From positions 1 through 42,853 of the forward strand of contig JAFLTI010000016.1 of NCBI GenBank assembly GCA_022510485.1: a stretch of DNA of 42,853 nucleotides, given 5' to 3'. Below are positions 24,480 through 34,000 of this stretch, piece after piece. This stretch comes from Lentimicrobiaceae bacterium (lineage in GTDB: Bacteria > Bacteroidota > Bacteroidia > Bacteroidales > P3). Position 1 is the stretch's first letter; each line of letters begins with the position of its first letter. The position numbers and the translations under genes are program-made. Below the pieces are notes generated by a model. That model searched no databases. It had not been told where the DNA came from and saw only the letters and a list, made by a program, of their open reading frames with translations.

Positions 24480-27449
24480 TTATTTGGCATACAGGCACTC
24501 CAGAATCGAGGTGCGGATGCTGAGCTGGGAGATTTTTTGATTTTTGTGGGTGGGGTGAACGCGGTTGGATAGAAAAACATAAACCAAATCCTGTTCGGGG
24601 TCTATCCAGCAATAAGTGCCGGTGTAGCCGCTATGCCCGTAACTGGAGGGAGATGCCGAAGGGCAGGTGGGTGAACTTTGATCGGGTTTCAAGGGCGGTT
24701 TGTCAAAGCCGCCGCCCCGGCGGTTGTCGGCTTGCGAAAAAGAGCAAGAAGTAAATAGGTCTACCGTGCTGCTGTCAAAGTAGCGGATACCGCCATAAGA
24801 ACCCTTTTGCAACAGCATCTGACAGATAACGGCAAGGTCGCGGCTGTTTGAAAATAAACCCGCCGAGCCGCTCACCCCGCCCAAAAGAGCTGCCAAAGGG
24901 TCGTGCACATAGCCACGCAAGGCGCGATGCCGCAGCGTGCTGTCGTTTTCGGTAGGTATGATACGGTTTATCGGAAAGTATTGCAGGGGATGAAAGGCTG
25001 TGTTACGCAAATCCATGTATTGGTAAAAGTTCTCTGCCACATAGCCCTCCAAAGAAGTGTCGGTAAGCTTTTCCAAGGCTTCGTTCAGATAGTAAAAACC
25101 GAGGTCGCTGTACACGTAGGGGTGCCGGGCATTGACCGGGCTTTCATCTATAAGGCGGCGGATATGGCGGTCGTAGCCGTTTTGCAGAAAAAGCCGTTCT
25201 GCCACTTGAGTGGGATAGTCGTGCGACCATAGGCTGTCAAAAACAGGCTTTCCGTTAAATACGCTGTCTTCCACATAGGGCAAAAAAGCCTTTAATCCCG
25301 CCTGATGGCTCAACAGTTGTCGAAAGGTGGCATAGCGTTTGTTGGTGGAACCCAAGCGCGGCAATACGTCGCGTACGGCTTGGTCCAAGCGGTAATCGCC
25401 GTTTTCGTACAAACGCATATAAGCCAAGGTGGTCGCCATAATTTTGGTGAGGGAGGCAAGGTCGTAGATACTTTCGGGTCTTACCTTTGCCGCCAAGCTG
25501 TCGTAGCTTTCGTAGCCGAAGCACTTATCGTAGACCACCGCGCCGTGTTTGGCAATCAAAACCTGACAGCCGGGATAGGCGTGCATATCCAATCCGAGCT
25601 GCACGATCGAATCGATTTTTTCAAAACAATCCTCATTCAGACCCGCATCTTTGGGGCGGCTGTAATGCAAGCGGTCTGCCTTGGTGGTATAGCCGTGTCC
25701 GGCGTTCCAGTATCTGTCTATGCTTACCGGCAGTTTGCCACGCGAGGGCAAGGCTCCGAAAATAATCTCGGCACAGGCTTTCTGACTTTCGGTTGTTTCT
25801 TGGTAGCCGCACAGAATGGCACGGATTCGGTTCATATCGTAAAAAGGAGCGAGTGCGTAAGGCGGAGCGAACACGGCAAGCACCACCCGCGTGCCTGAGT
25901 TCTGCAACTTGCGCACTAAATCCACGCACTGTGGCGTGATGCCGTAGTTTTTTGACGGCAAATAATTAGTGTTCGTAATGCCGATAACAACTAAATCGTA
26001 TTCGGCAAATTGCTGCATAAAGTCCGCATTGTTGGGCAGCGTGGAATCAAAATCGCGGTCAAGGTTCAGTTGTTTGAAATTTCGGTCGTAGCGCTGCAAT
26101 TCCTTAAAGAACGCACCCGGTTTACCGTTGCCGATAGAAAGGCAGAGTTTATTGGGATATTCCCAAGAGGAGAGGGGCAGTATGCCGCGATCGTTCTCCA
26201 AGAGGGTTACGGCTTGGTTGTAGATACTTTGCAGTAGCTCCGCATTGGCTTTTCCGTTGATCGTGTCGCGCAGGAAAGCCGGCAGGTTGTGCATAGTCTG
26301 GGCAGTGGGATAGTGCTGATAGTCGGCAAGAAAGTTGGCGCGTGTCTTGTAGTAGAGTATCCGGCGGCAGGCATCTTCCAGCCGCTGGCGCGGCAGCACG
26401 CCTTTCTGCACGGCTTTGGCGATAGCCTTTACGGCGGCGGTGGGGTTAACCGGCAGGAGCAGTACATCGCAACCGGCTTTCAATGCCTGCACTTCTATCA
26501 TACCCTCGCCAAAATTCTGGTAGCCGGGCAGTTTTTTCAAGGCGGTACGAACCCCCTCCATTTCCAAGCCGTCGGTAACGATCAAGCCTTGATAACCGAG
26601 TTCCTGACGCAACAAGCCGTCTACCACCGCAGGGCTGAGGCTCACCGGTAAGCCCGAACTATCGTAGGCAGGCAGGTTGAGATGCCCCACCATAACGCTT
26701 TCCACGCCCTCGGCAATCAATTTCTTAAAAGGCGGCAGATGAATACTGTCGATAAGCTGTCTTGAATGACGGATAAGCGGTAGGTCGAGGTGGGAATCGG
26801 TTTCGGTATCGCCGTGACCGGGAAAATGCTTGGCGGAACCCATTATTCCATAGTGCTGCATTCCTTTGAGAAAAATCGAAGACAGGCTTGCCACCGTTTG
26901 AGGATCCTCGCCGAAAGAGCGGGTATTGATAACCGGATTTTGGGGATTGTTGTTTACATCCGCCACCGGCAAAAAATTCCATTGGATACCCAAGAGGCGG
27001 CATTGCCTGCCGATTTCCTGTCCGGCTTCAAATAGCAGGTCTTCGTTGCTCAAAGCCCCCAAGGTCTGCTGTCGCGGCAGTTTCTTAAGGTCGGTGAGCC
27101 GCATGGCAGGTCCGAATTCTCCGTCGATGGTGATGAACAACGGAAGCCGCGAAACTTGTTTGTAGACTTGTTGCAGGGTAAGCATATCGGGCGTGGTTCC
27201 GGCAAAGAAGCACACGCCGCCGTAAGGGTGTTCCGACAACAGCTGCCGCATCTGCACGATATAGTCGGCAGTGGGTTTTGCCTTAGAGCGCAACACGATG
27301 GTCTGCGCCGCCATATCCTCAAGGCTCATGGTCTTCAGCAGGCTGTCAATGCGCGGAGAATGTAGGTCGGCGTAAGTGGGGTAGGGCACTTGCGCGCGGA
27401 GAGTTCCCCAAAGCGTAAAAAGAACCGATAAAAAGACGAGCTTTCTCAT
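24480..27449 (-). CDS. glycoside hydrolase family 3 (NagZ-like) fused to a serine beta-lactamase-like domain
   Basis: The 989-residue protein starts with a signal peptide (MRKLVFLSVLFTLWGTLRAQ). The family 3 domain has the NagZ signature KHFPGHGDT at 207-215 with a following DSH, and the nucleophile D293 in VTDGLEMEGV, pointing to a beta-N-acetylglucosaminidase. A family 3 C-terminal domain follows to about residue 580. The last 390 residues form a class C beta-lactamase/esterase-like domain with SxxK at 666-669, YSD at 780-782 and HSGYTG at 939-944. Export suggests action on peptidoglycan or its fragments in the periplasm. The gene begins 4 bases after dapB and ends the long minus-strand run. 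Confidence 0.92.
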   Translation of the reverse strand: MRKLVFLSVLFTLWGTLRAQVPYPTYADLHSPRIDSLLKTMSLEDMAAQTIVLRSKAKPTADYIVQMRQLLSEHPYGGVCFFAGTTPDMLTLQQVYKQVSRLPLFITIDGEFGPAMRLTDLKKLPRQQTLGALSNEDLLFEAGQEIGRQCRLLGIQWNFLPVADVNNNPQNPVINTRSFGEDPQTVASLSSIFLKGMQHYGIMGSAKHFPGHGDTETDSHLDLPLIRHSRQLIDSIHLPPFKKLIAEGVESVMVGHLNLPAYDSSGLPVSLSPAVVDGLLRQELGYQGLIVTDGLEMEGVRTALKKLPGYQNFGEGMIEVQALKAGCDVLLLPVNPTAAVKAIAKAVQKGVLPRQRLEDACRRILYYKTRANFLADYQHYPTAQTMHNLPAFLRDTINGKANAELLQSIYNQAVTLLENDRGILPLSSWEYPNKLCLSIGNGKPGAFFKELQRYDRNFKQLNLDRDFDSTLPNNADFMQQFAEYDLVVIGITNTNYLPSKNYGITPQCVDLVRKLQNSGTRVVLAVFAPPYALAPFYDMNRIRAILCGYQETTESQKACAEIIFGALPSRGKLPVSIDRYWNAGHGYTTKADRLHYSRPKDAGLNEDCFEKIDSIVQLGLDMHAYPGCQVLIAKHGAVVYDKCFGYESYDSLAAKVRPESIYDLASLTKIMATTLAYMRLYENGDYRLDQAVRDVLPRLGSTNKRYATFRQLLSHQAGLKAFLPYVEDSVFNGKPVFDSLWSHDYPTQVAERLFLQNGYDRHIRRLIDESPVNARHPYVYSDLGFYYLNEALEKLTDTSLEGYVAENFYQYMDLRNTAFHPLQYFPINRIIPTENDSTLRHRALRGYVHDPLAALLGGVSGSAGLFSNSRDLAVICQMLLQKGSYGGIRYFDSSTVDLFTSCSFSQADNRRGGGFDKPPLKPDQSSPTCPSASPSSYGHSGYTGTYCWIDPEQDLVYVFLSNRVHPTHKNQKISQLSIRTSILECLYAK

Positions 27450-27453
27450 GGCA

Positions 27454-28158
27454 TTAAAATCCTAACATATCCTCCATTCCGAAAAATCCCGTTTTTCCAT
27501 ACAGCCAGCAGGCGGCACGCACCGCACCCAAGGCAAGCCCCTGACGGCTCTCGGCGGTATGTACCAATTCTATGCTGTCGACAGGCGAGTTGAAAGACAG
27601 CCGGTGCACGCCTACCGTCTCTCCCTCGCGTCTGGAGGTGATTTCAATATCCTTAAGCCTGTTCAATTGCGACAGCACGTTGAGTTTTAGCACCAGCGCG
27701 GTTCCGCTGGGCTTGTCTAACTTATGGATATGATGAATCTCCTCGATTTGCGGCGTATAGGCACTTTGGGCGTTCATAATTTGAGCAAGGTAACGTGCCG
27801 TAGCCATAAAGATATGCACGCCTATGCTGAAATTGGCGGAAACAAAAAGCGACTGTTTTTCGCATAGGCAGCGTTCCTTGATTTGGGGAAGCTGCGCTTG
27901 CCAGCCGGTAGTGCCCACCACTACAGGCAGTTTGAGGTCAAAGCAGCGGCTTATATTTTTGGGCGCGGTATCGGGAATGGAAAAGTCGATGGCTATATCG
28001 GCATCTTTTAAGGCTCCGGCAAGATTCCAATCGTTTTCGTTGTCGATTTTAGCCACAATGTGATGACCTTGCTGCAAGGCAACGGCTTCTACTTCCTTGC
28101 CCATTCTGCCGTAGCCCAGAAGGGCTATGCGCAAATGCAAATCTGCGGGTTCTTTCAT
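27454..28158 (-). CDS. dapB: 4-hydroxy-tetrahydrodipicolinate reductase
   Basis: DapB reduces 4-hydroxy-tetrahydrodipicolinate in the lysine and diaminopimelate pathway. The protein has the nucleotide-binding start RIALLGYGRMGKEVE, the VGTTGW block, and the substrate and catalytic block EIHHIHKLDKPSGTAL. The start at 28156-28158 gives 234 residues and an ATGA overlap with the DUF5683 stop. An ATG at 28173 would add 5 residues and overlap by 19 bases. The short N-terminus and ATGA favour the inner start. Confidence 0.93.
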   Translation of the reverse strand: MKEPADLHLRIALLGYGRMGKEVEAVALQQGHHIVAKIDNENDWNLAGALKDADIAIDFSIPDTAPKNISRCFDLKLPVVVGTTGWQAQLPQIKERCLCEKQSLFVSANFSIGVHIFMATARYLAQIMNAQSAYTPQIEEIHHIHKLDKPSGTALVLKLNVLSQLNRLKDIEITSRREGETVGVHRLSFNSPVDSIELVHTAESRQGLALGAVRAACWLYGKTGFFGMEDMLGF

Positions 28159-28883
28159 TTGAGTGTAAGGCATATTTTGATGCCCGCATCGAGGGGAAAC
28201 GCGTTGGGCAGGTTAAAGTTCGTGCGGGCGTAAGGTTTTACCGACATACTCAGGTTGGGCGAAACATCAAAGGAGGAGAGATGCGCGTACACGATGGCAT
28301 CTATGATATTGAGCAGATAGACGGCACCGGCAATAATAAGGCAGAGTTCAAAATTCTGTTCGTAGTAGTTGCGCAGGTCAAGGATTTCTTTAAGCGAATA
28401 TTCTGCCAGCTTAGGATTGAGATTACCTGTGGAATCGACCCTTGCCTTGATTTCACGTCCGTAGAGGTTGCGTCCGCGCAGGCTTTGGTCGGTAAAATAA
28501 GCCAACACCCCCACGCCTGCATACAGTACAGGTGTTTTATACCATTGTCCGTTGTAAATCTGCCCCAGTCCGGGCACAACGGCAGAACAGAGGGCTGCCA
28601 TACCGGGCGATTTCAAACCGCCCTTTTTCTTGCGTTTGAACGCCCCCGAATTACGTTGCTGAAAGGTGAGCAATTTACGGTCTACGCCGGGAGAGGCTTC
28701 AAAAACCGGCTTCTTGCCGGAAGAAAGAGAAGAAAGGCTATCGAAGTCCGTTATTACCGGAGCAACAGGGTAATCTTCATCATCAGAGGGCGTAAACTGC
28801 GCCTCTGCCTTGATTGGAAACAGCAGAAAAACCGACAATAAGGCAAACAAAAAGTAAAACCTCGTTTTTCTGCAACTATTCAT
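28155..28883 (-). CDS. DUF5683 domain protein, exported
   Basis: A 242-residue protein with an N-terminal signal or anchor (FYFLFALLSVFLLFPIKAEAQ), an acidic linker, and the DUF5683 core beginning SAVVPGLGQIYNGQWYKTP, which holds hydrophobic segments around residues 115-135 and 180-200. It is a conserved Bacteroidota envelope protein of unknown function. It overlaps parB by 8 bases upstream and dapB by 4 bases downstream, so translation of the three is probably coupled. Confidence 0.88.
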   Translation of the reverse strand: MNSCRKTRFYFLFALLSVFLLFPIKAEAQFTPSDDEDYPVAPVITDFDSLSSLSSGKKPVFEASPGVDRKLLTFQQRNSGAFKRKKKGGLKSPGMAALCSAVVPGLGQIYNGQWYKTPVLYAGVGVLAYFTDQSLRGRNLYGREIKARVDSTGNLNPKLAEYSLKEILDLRNYYEQNFELCLIIAGAVYLLNIIDAIVYAHLSSFDVSPNLSMSVKPYARTNFNLPNAFPLDAGIKICLTLK

Positions 28884-29796
28884 TCAAAAGGCTAAAAATC
28901 TTTTGCAGTTCTTCTTCAGAAGAGTAATCTATAACGATACTGCCTTTCCCTTTTTTGCCGCTTTTAATGCTTACCGAAGCCTGCAATTTACCGGCAAGGC
29001 TTTTTTGAGCATCTTGGCACCATTCAGGCAATACGGCTTTGGGGGCTTTGGCAGGTTTCGGCTCAGGTTTCTGAGCTATTTTCCGTACCAAGTCTTCCAA
29101 TTCGCGAACCGAAAGGTCTTTGCTGATAACCGCCTGAGCCAACTCCAACTGCTTTTCTTCGCTTTCCACGCCGGCTATGCAACGGGCGTGCCCCATCGAG
29201 AGCTTGTTGTCTTGAAGATGCAGCTGCACTCCGGCAGGGAGTTTGAGCAGACGCAAGAAATTAGCCACCGCGCTACGGCTCTTGCCCACGCGTTTTGCCA
29301 ATTCGTCTTGGTTGTATTTATAGGCATCCATCAAAGCCTGATAGGAGAGGGCAACATCAATGGCGTTGAGGTCTTCGCGCTGTATGTTTTCAATCAGTGC
29401 CATTTCCAACGACTCATTGTCGTTAGCCATACGGATATAAGCCGGTATTTCTTGCAGTTCGGCAAGTTTGGATGCCCTTAGGCGGCGTTCCCCCGAAATA
29501 AGTTGGTAACGCTTGCCCGTCTTGCGCACCGTAATGGGGGTTATTACGCCATTGGTGCGGATCGATTGACAGAGTTCCTCTAAACTTTCGTCGTTGAACT
29601 GTTTGCGGGGCTGAGAGGGATTGGCATCTATCAGATGGATAGGTATGGCGGCAATGGCGCCGATAACGCCTTCTTCATCTATATGAGACACCGAATTATG
29701 CCTGCCTTCCTGTGTGAAAGCGGGTTTGTTTTCGGCGGGGGCTTCCCCCATCAAGGCTGCCAATCCTCTACCCAATGCCGGTTTTTTTGCAGTCAT
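28876..29796 (-). CDS. parB: chromosome partitioning protein ParB
   Basis: ParB binds parS sites and spreads as a CTP-dependent clamp. The 306-residue protein has the N-terminal ParA-stimulating segment GRGLAALMGE, the ParB/Spo0J box PSQPRKQF with the CTP-binding GERRLRASK (GERR at 102-105) and ENIQREDLNAID, then a helix-turn-helix (DELAKRVGKSRSAVANFLRLLKL) and a dimerising C-terminus. It starts 12 bases after parA. I found no site matching the usual parS palindrome in the window. Confidence 0.96.
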   Translation of the reverse strand: MTAKKPALGRGLAALMGEAPAENKPAFTQEGRHNSVSHIDEEGVIGAIAAIPIHLIDANPSQPRKQFNDESLEELCQSIRTNGVITPITVRKTGKRYQLISGERRLRASKLAELQEIPAYIRMANDNESLEMALIENIQREDLNAIDVALSYQALMDAYKYNQDELAKRVGKSRSAVANFLRLLKLPAGVQLHLQDNKLSMGHARCIAGVESEEKQLELAQAVISKDLSVRELEDLVRKIAQKPEPKPAKAPKAVLPEWCQDAQKSLAGKLQASVSIKSGKKGKGSIVIDYSSEEELQKIFSLLNE

Positions 29797-29808
29797 AATT
29801 CTGAGTTT

Positions 29809-30600
29809 TTATTCTTCCCCACCTGCGGCGCGGCGTTCCACATCGCGTTGAATCACCTCTTTGGCAAGGTTGAGGTAGTTGATGGAACCGATGCTGTTGA
29901 TGTCGTGTTCCAAAATCGAAATGCCGTGGCTGGGAGCTTCGGCTATTTTTGTGTTGCTGTATATCAAGGTATTGAATACCAAGTGTTGAAAATGAGTCCT
30001 GACTTCTTCCACCACTTGTTTTGAAAGCCGGGTGCGGGCATCGTACATAGTGAGCAGTATGCCTTCCATTTCCAAGTCGCGATTGAAGCGGCTTTGAACT
30101 ATACGTATGGTGTTGAGCAGTTTGGTAAGCCCTTCCAAAGCGTAGTATTGGCATTGCACGGGAATAATTACCGAATCGGATGCCGAGAGCGCGTTGGTGG
30201 TTATGATGCCCAGAGAGGGAGCGCAGTCGATAATTATGTAGTCGTATTGCTGGCGTATATTCTGCAAGCGTTTGCGCAACACTAAATTACGCTCGGGAAC
30301 CGAAATCATCTCCAGTTCCGCCCCTACCAAATCGAGGTGGGAGGGAATCAAAGACAGGTTCTTGATGGAGGTCTTCTTAACCACTTCGCTCGGCTCCATA
30401 TCCCCTAACAGACATTCGTAAATGCTGCCGTCTAAATGTTCGGGATTAAGCCCTACGCCGGAAGTGGCGTTGGCCTGCGGGTCGGCGTCCATCAGCAACA
30501 CTTTGTGATCCAAAGCCGCCAAAGCCGCGCTTAGGTTCACGGCGGTAGTGGTCTTTCCTACGCCTCCCTTTTGGTTCGTGATAGAAATAACTTTACCCAT
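29809..30600 (-). CDS. parA: chromosome partitioning ATPase ParA (Soj)
   Basis: ParA is a Walker-type ATPase that positions ParB-parS complexes. The 263-residue protein has the deviant Walker A KGGVGKTT at residues 11-18, VLLMDADPQ as the A' motif, and YIIIDCAPSLG as Walker B. The short N-terminus indicates a chromosomal Soj-type and not a plasmid ParA with an added DNA-binding domain. Its ATG overlaps the stop of the DUF3276 gene by one base (TAATG). Confidence 0.96.
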   Translation of the reverse strand: MGKVISITNQKGGVGKTTTAVNLSAALAALDHKVLLMDADPQANATSGVGLNPEHLDGSIYECLLGDMEPSEVVKKTSIKNLSLIPSHLDLVGAELEMISVPERNLVLRKRLQNIRQQYDYIIIDCAPSLGIITTNALSASDSVIIPVQCQYYALEGLTKLLNTIRIVQSRFNRDLEMEGILLTMYDARTRLSKQVVEEVRTHFQHLVFNTLIYSNTKIAEAPSHGISILEHDINSIGSINYLNLAKEVIQRDVERRAAGGEE

Positions 30601-30938
30601 TATTTGCCCAAGTTGTCAAAATCTATGTCGTCTTGGTTCGCTTCGGGGCGTTCAAGCTGTTCTTCGGGCGGCACTTCTCCGGTTTCTATAAAACGGATAG
30701 TCTGCTGCAAACCGGTAACGAAGTTTTCAAAATCCTCTTTATAAAGAAAGATTTTGTGCTTGTCGTAGAAGAACCTGTTCTGCTCTTCGTCGAACATCCG
30801 CTTGCTTTCGGTGATGGTAAGGTACAGGTCGCCGGCCTTGGTTTCCTTTACATCCATAAAGTAGGTGCGTTTTCCTGCCTTGACGGCTTTGGAAAAAACT
30901 TCTTCCTTCTCGCGGTCCTTGTTCCTGAAATCTTCCAT
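30600..30938 (-). CDS. DUF3276 (PUR-alpha-like) nucleic acid-binding protein
   Basis: A 112-residue protein containing the DUF3276/PUR repeat: EEVFSKAVKAGKRTYFMDVK, LYLTITESKR and HKIFLYKEDFENFVTGL. Related spirochete proteins fold like the eukaryotic PUR domain and bind DNA and RNA. The C-terminus is acidic (EQLERPEANQDDIDFDNL). It is the first gene of the run DUF3276-parA-parB-DUF5683-dapB-GH3 and overlaps parA by one base. A regulatory or nucleoid role is plausible but not shown. Confidence 0.9.
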   Translation of the reverse strand: MEDFRNKDREKEEVFSKAVKAGKRTYFMDVKETKAGDLYLTITESKRMFDEEQNRFFYDKHKIFLYKEDFENFVTGLQQTIRFIETGEVPPEEQLERPEANQDDIDFDNLGK

Positions 30939-30963
30939 ATCTTTAGTTATTTGGTGTTCTAAA

Positions 30964-30997
30964 GCGAGCCTTTTCCCTCTTGAGGAAAAAGGCTCGC
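30964..30997 (-). terminator. hairpin between the glycogen gene and the DUF3276 gene
   Basis: GCGAGCC (30964-30970) pairs with GGCTCGC (30991-30997), and the stem continues through TTTTCC/GGAAAAA with one bulge. On the minus strand it follows the glycogen fusion gene by about 47 bases and is trailed by a weak TTTAG tract, so it may terminate that transcript. It also begins at the -7 box of the next operon and would form the 5' end of that mRNA. Confidence 0.6.
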
Positions 30998-31004
30998 AAA
31001 TATA
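30997..31004 (-). promoter_or_regulatory. -7 box for the DUF3276-parA-parB operon
   Basis: TATATTTG on the minus strand is a perfect TAnnTTTG box and touches the base of the hairpin at 30964-30997. No TTTG at the usual -33 distance is visible. Transcription would begin inside or at the start of the hairpin. Confidence 0.45.
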
Positions 31005-31044
31005 GCAAAATTTGGGCGGTTTTCCGACCCTTGGCGCAAAGTGC

Positions 31045-34000
31045 TTAAAACCACCGTATCATTCTAAAACGGTTGGGAGCCGGAAATTCGGCGTTTTGCG
31101 GGAAAATACGGAAGGCATAGTCGTAAACTCCCGAACCGTCCAACACGATTTTGGCAGAATAGGTGGCTTGTCCGTTTTCAAAACTGTCGGCTTTCATGGC
31201 TACCACGCTTTCAAGTTTTTCCACCCGGTCGTTTACCTTGTGCCCGAACACCACTTCCACGCCTATTTCTTCGGGCTGCAATCCTGCGGTATCCAAGGTG
31301 ATGCCGAAAGTGCTTGCCTGACCTGTTTCTAAAGGCGTATTCAAAGCATCGTGGCACTGATACGACACCGCGCGTATTTCCGGCCACGCGGAAGCTATGC
31401 GGATAATCCATTTGGTCATATCCGTAAGCAGGCGGTGTCCATTTTCCTGCAATTTGCCGTACATCTTTGCCAAAGGCAGGTAATATTGGCGATAGTAGTC
31501 GTCTAATTGACGGCGCATGGTGTAATGGGGCGCGATTTGGGCTATGCTGTTGCGTACATAGGATAGCCACACAGGATTGCAGCCGGCTCCCGGCGCTTCG
31601 TAAAATGCCGGAATCACCTCGTTTTCCAACATCGAATAGATGGTTTCGGCATCCAGTTCGTCTTGATAGCCCACATTGTCGTAGGTGGATTCCTCTTTCA
31701 AAGCCCAGCCTGCACCGGGTCGGTAGCCTTCTGCCCACCAGCCGTCGGGTACGCTAAAGTTGACAACTCCGTTCATCAAGGCTTTTTCGCCGCTCGTACC
31801 GGAGGCTTCCATATTCCGGGTAGGGGTGTTGAGCCATATATCCACGCCTTGAACCAAATGCTTGGCTATGTCGATGTTATAGTTTTCGAGGAAGATAATC
31901 TTACCCAAAAATTCTTCCTGACGTGAAAATTCGATGATACGGCGTATCAGTTCCTGACCGAGTTTGTCGGCAGGGTGCGCCTTACCGGCAAAGATAAACT
32001 GTACCGGGCGCTGCGGGTCGTTAACGATACGTTGCAGCCGCTTCGGGTTCTTAAACAGCAGGTGCGCCCGCTTGTAGGTGGCAAAACGGCGGGCAAAACC
32101 TAAGGTAAGGGCATTAGGATTGATGCGTTCCAGCACTTTTACAAGGTTTTGCGGACTTTCGCCCCTTTGCGGCCATTCTTCCTGCAACTGTTTCTTAACA
32201 AATTCAATCAGTTCGCTTCTGCGGTTGCGGCGGATTCGGGTCAGTTCCGCATCGGGCACTTCGTATATCTTCTGCCAATAGGAGGCATCCGATACATCTT
32301 TCTTGTAATCCTTGCCGAAATATTTAAGAAAGAGTTCTTTCCATTCGGCGTGCGCCCAAGTGTCGAGGTGTACGCCATTGGTAACGTAACCCACCGGCAC
32401 TTCGTCGGGATAGCATCCGGGAAAGAGAGGCGCAAACATTTCCTGAGAAACCTTGCCGTGAATACGGCTCACTCCGTTTACGGCAGAAGAGAGGTTTACC
32501 GCCAAGTGGCTCATCGAGAATTTGTCGCCCGTATGCTGGGCATCTATGCGCCCCAAAGCCATAAATTCTTCCCAAGAGATGCCGATACGCGAAGCCCATG
32601 CGCCGAGGTAGGTCCTTACAATATCTTCGTCAAAGGCATCGTGTCCGGCGGGAACGGGGGTGTGGGTGGTAAACAGAGAAGAACCGCGTACCAATTCACG
32701 TGCCTGCCAAAAGCCCAAATGCCCGCTTTCCACATAGTGGCGCAAACGTTCTAAAAGCGTTAAGGCTCCGTGCCCTTCGTTGCAATGGAACACATCGGGA
32801 GCTATGCCGAGAATATTGAGCATACGGATACCGCCTATGCCGAGCAGCATTTCCTGCTTAAAGCGGTTTTCCCAATCTCCGCCATAGAGCTGGTGGGTAA
32901 TGCTCTTATCAAAATCGGTGTTGCTTTCTACATCGGTATCCAAGAGATAGAGCGGCACACGCCCCACGTTTACCTGCCAAACCTTAGCCAGCAGGGTACG
33001 CCCCGGCAGCGAGAGGCTGACGGTTTGCCATTTTCCGTTTTCGTCTCTTACAGGCATCAGCGGCAGTTTGGAAAAACTCTGCGGAATATAGCGGGCGTTC
33101 TGGTTGCCGTTTCCGTCTATATGCTGTTCAAAGTAGCCGTAACGGTAAAGCAAGCCGATACCTATCATATCCACGTTTTTGTCGCTGGCTTCCTTAAGGT
33201 AGTCGCCGGCAAGAATACCCAAGCCGCCGGAATAGATCTTAAGGCTTTCGTGCAAGCCGTATTCCATACAGAAATAAGCCACCTTGGGACCTCGCCTGTC
33301 TTTTCCCTGCGCCATATAAGCTTCAAAGCGGGAATATACCTCATTCAGCTCGTTTAAGAAGGCTTGGTCCTGCTGCAACTGCTGCAATTGACCGGCGGTG
33401 AGCGAACTGAGCAAGGCAAGCGGGTTGTGACCGCAATTTTCCCATGCCTGCGGGTCGATACGTTTCCACAGGTCTTGCGCCTGCGAATCCCAGCACCACC
33501 ATAGGTTGTTGCCCAATACTTGCAGCTTTTCTATCTTTTCGGGCAGGCTGTAGTTTACCAAGATCTTGCGCCATTGGGGCTGGTTGGATTGAAAGCTTGA
33601 CAGCTGCATCTGACAGGCGGGCATCTCTTTATCTAAGAGGGCAGCGTGGTTTTCCCACTTTTGGGCAGCTTTGCCGTAAGCTTGGTCGTAGTAGTCTGCC
33701 AGCTGTTCCCATAAGAACGAGCGGGACAGATCGTATGCTGCCTTACGCCTCTGTTCGGCTTTGTTGCAGGCGGCAAAATCTGTAAGAAAAGCGCAGATAT
33801 CCATTACGGTGTCTGCCGCATTGATGTCGTCGCGTTCCACAACGGCAACGCCCTCTTGGGAACCTTTATGCCTGTCGCGTACCCAACGCCCGAATCCGGC
33901 AAGGGTAGTGGTGAGGGTGGGAATACTGAAGGCTATGCTTTCCATCGGCGTGTAGCCCCAAGGTTCGTAGTAGGAGGGAAATACCGAGGCATCGAAACCT

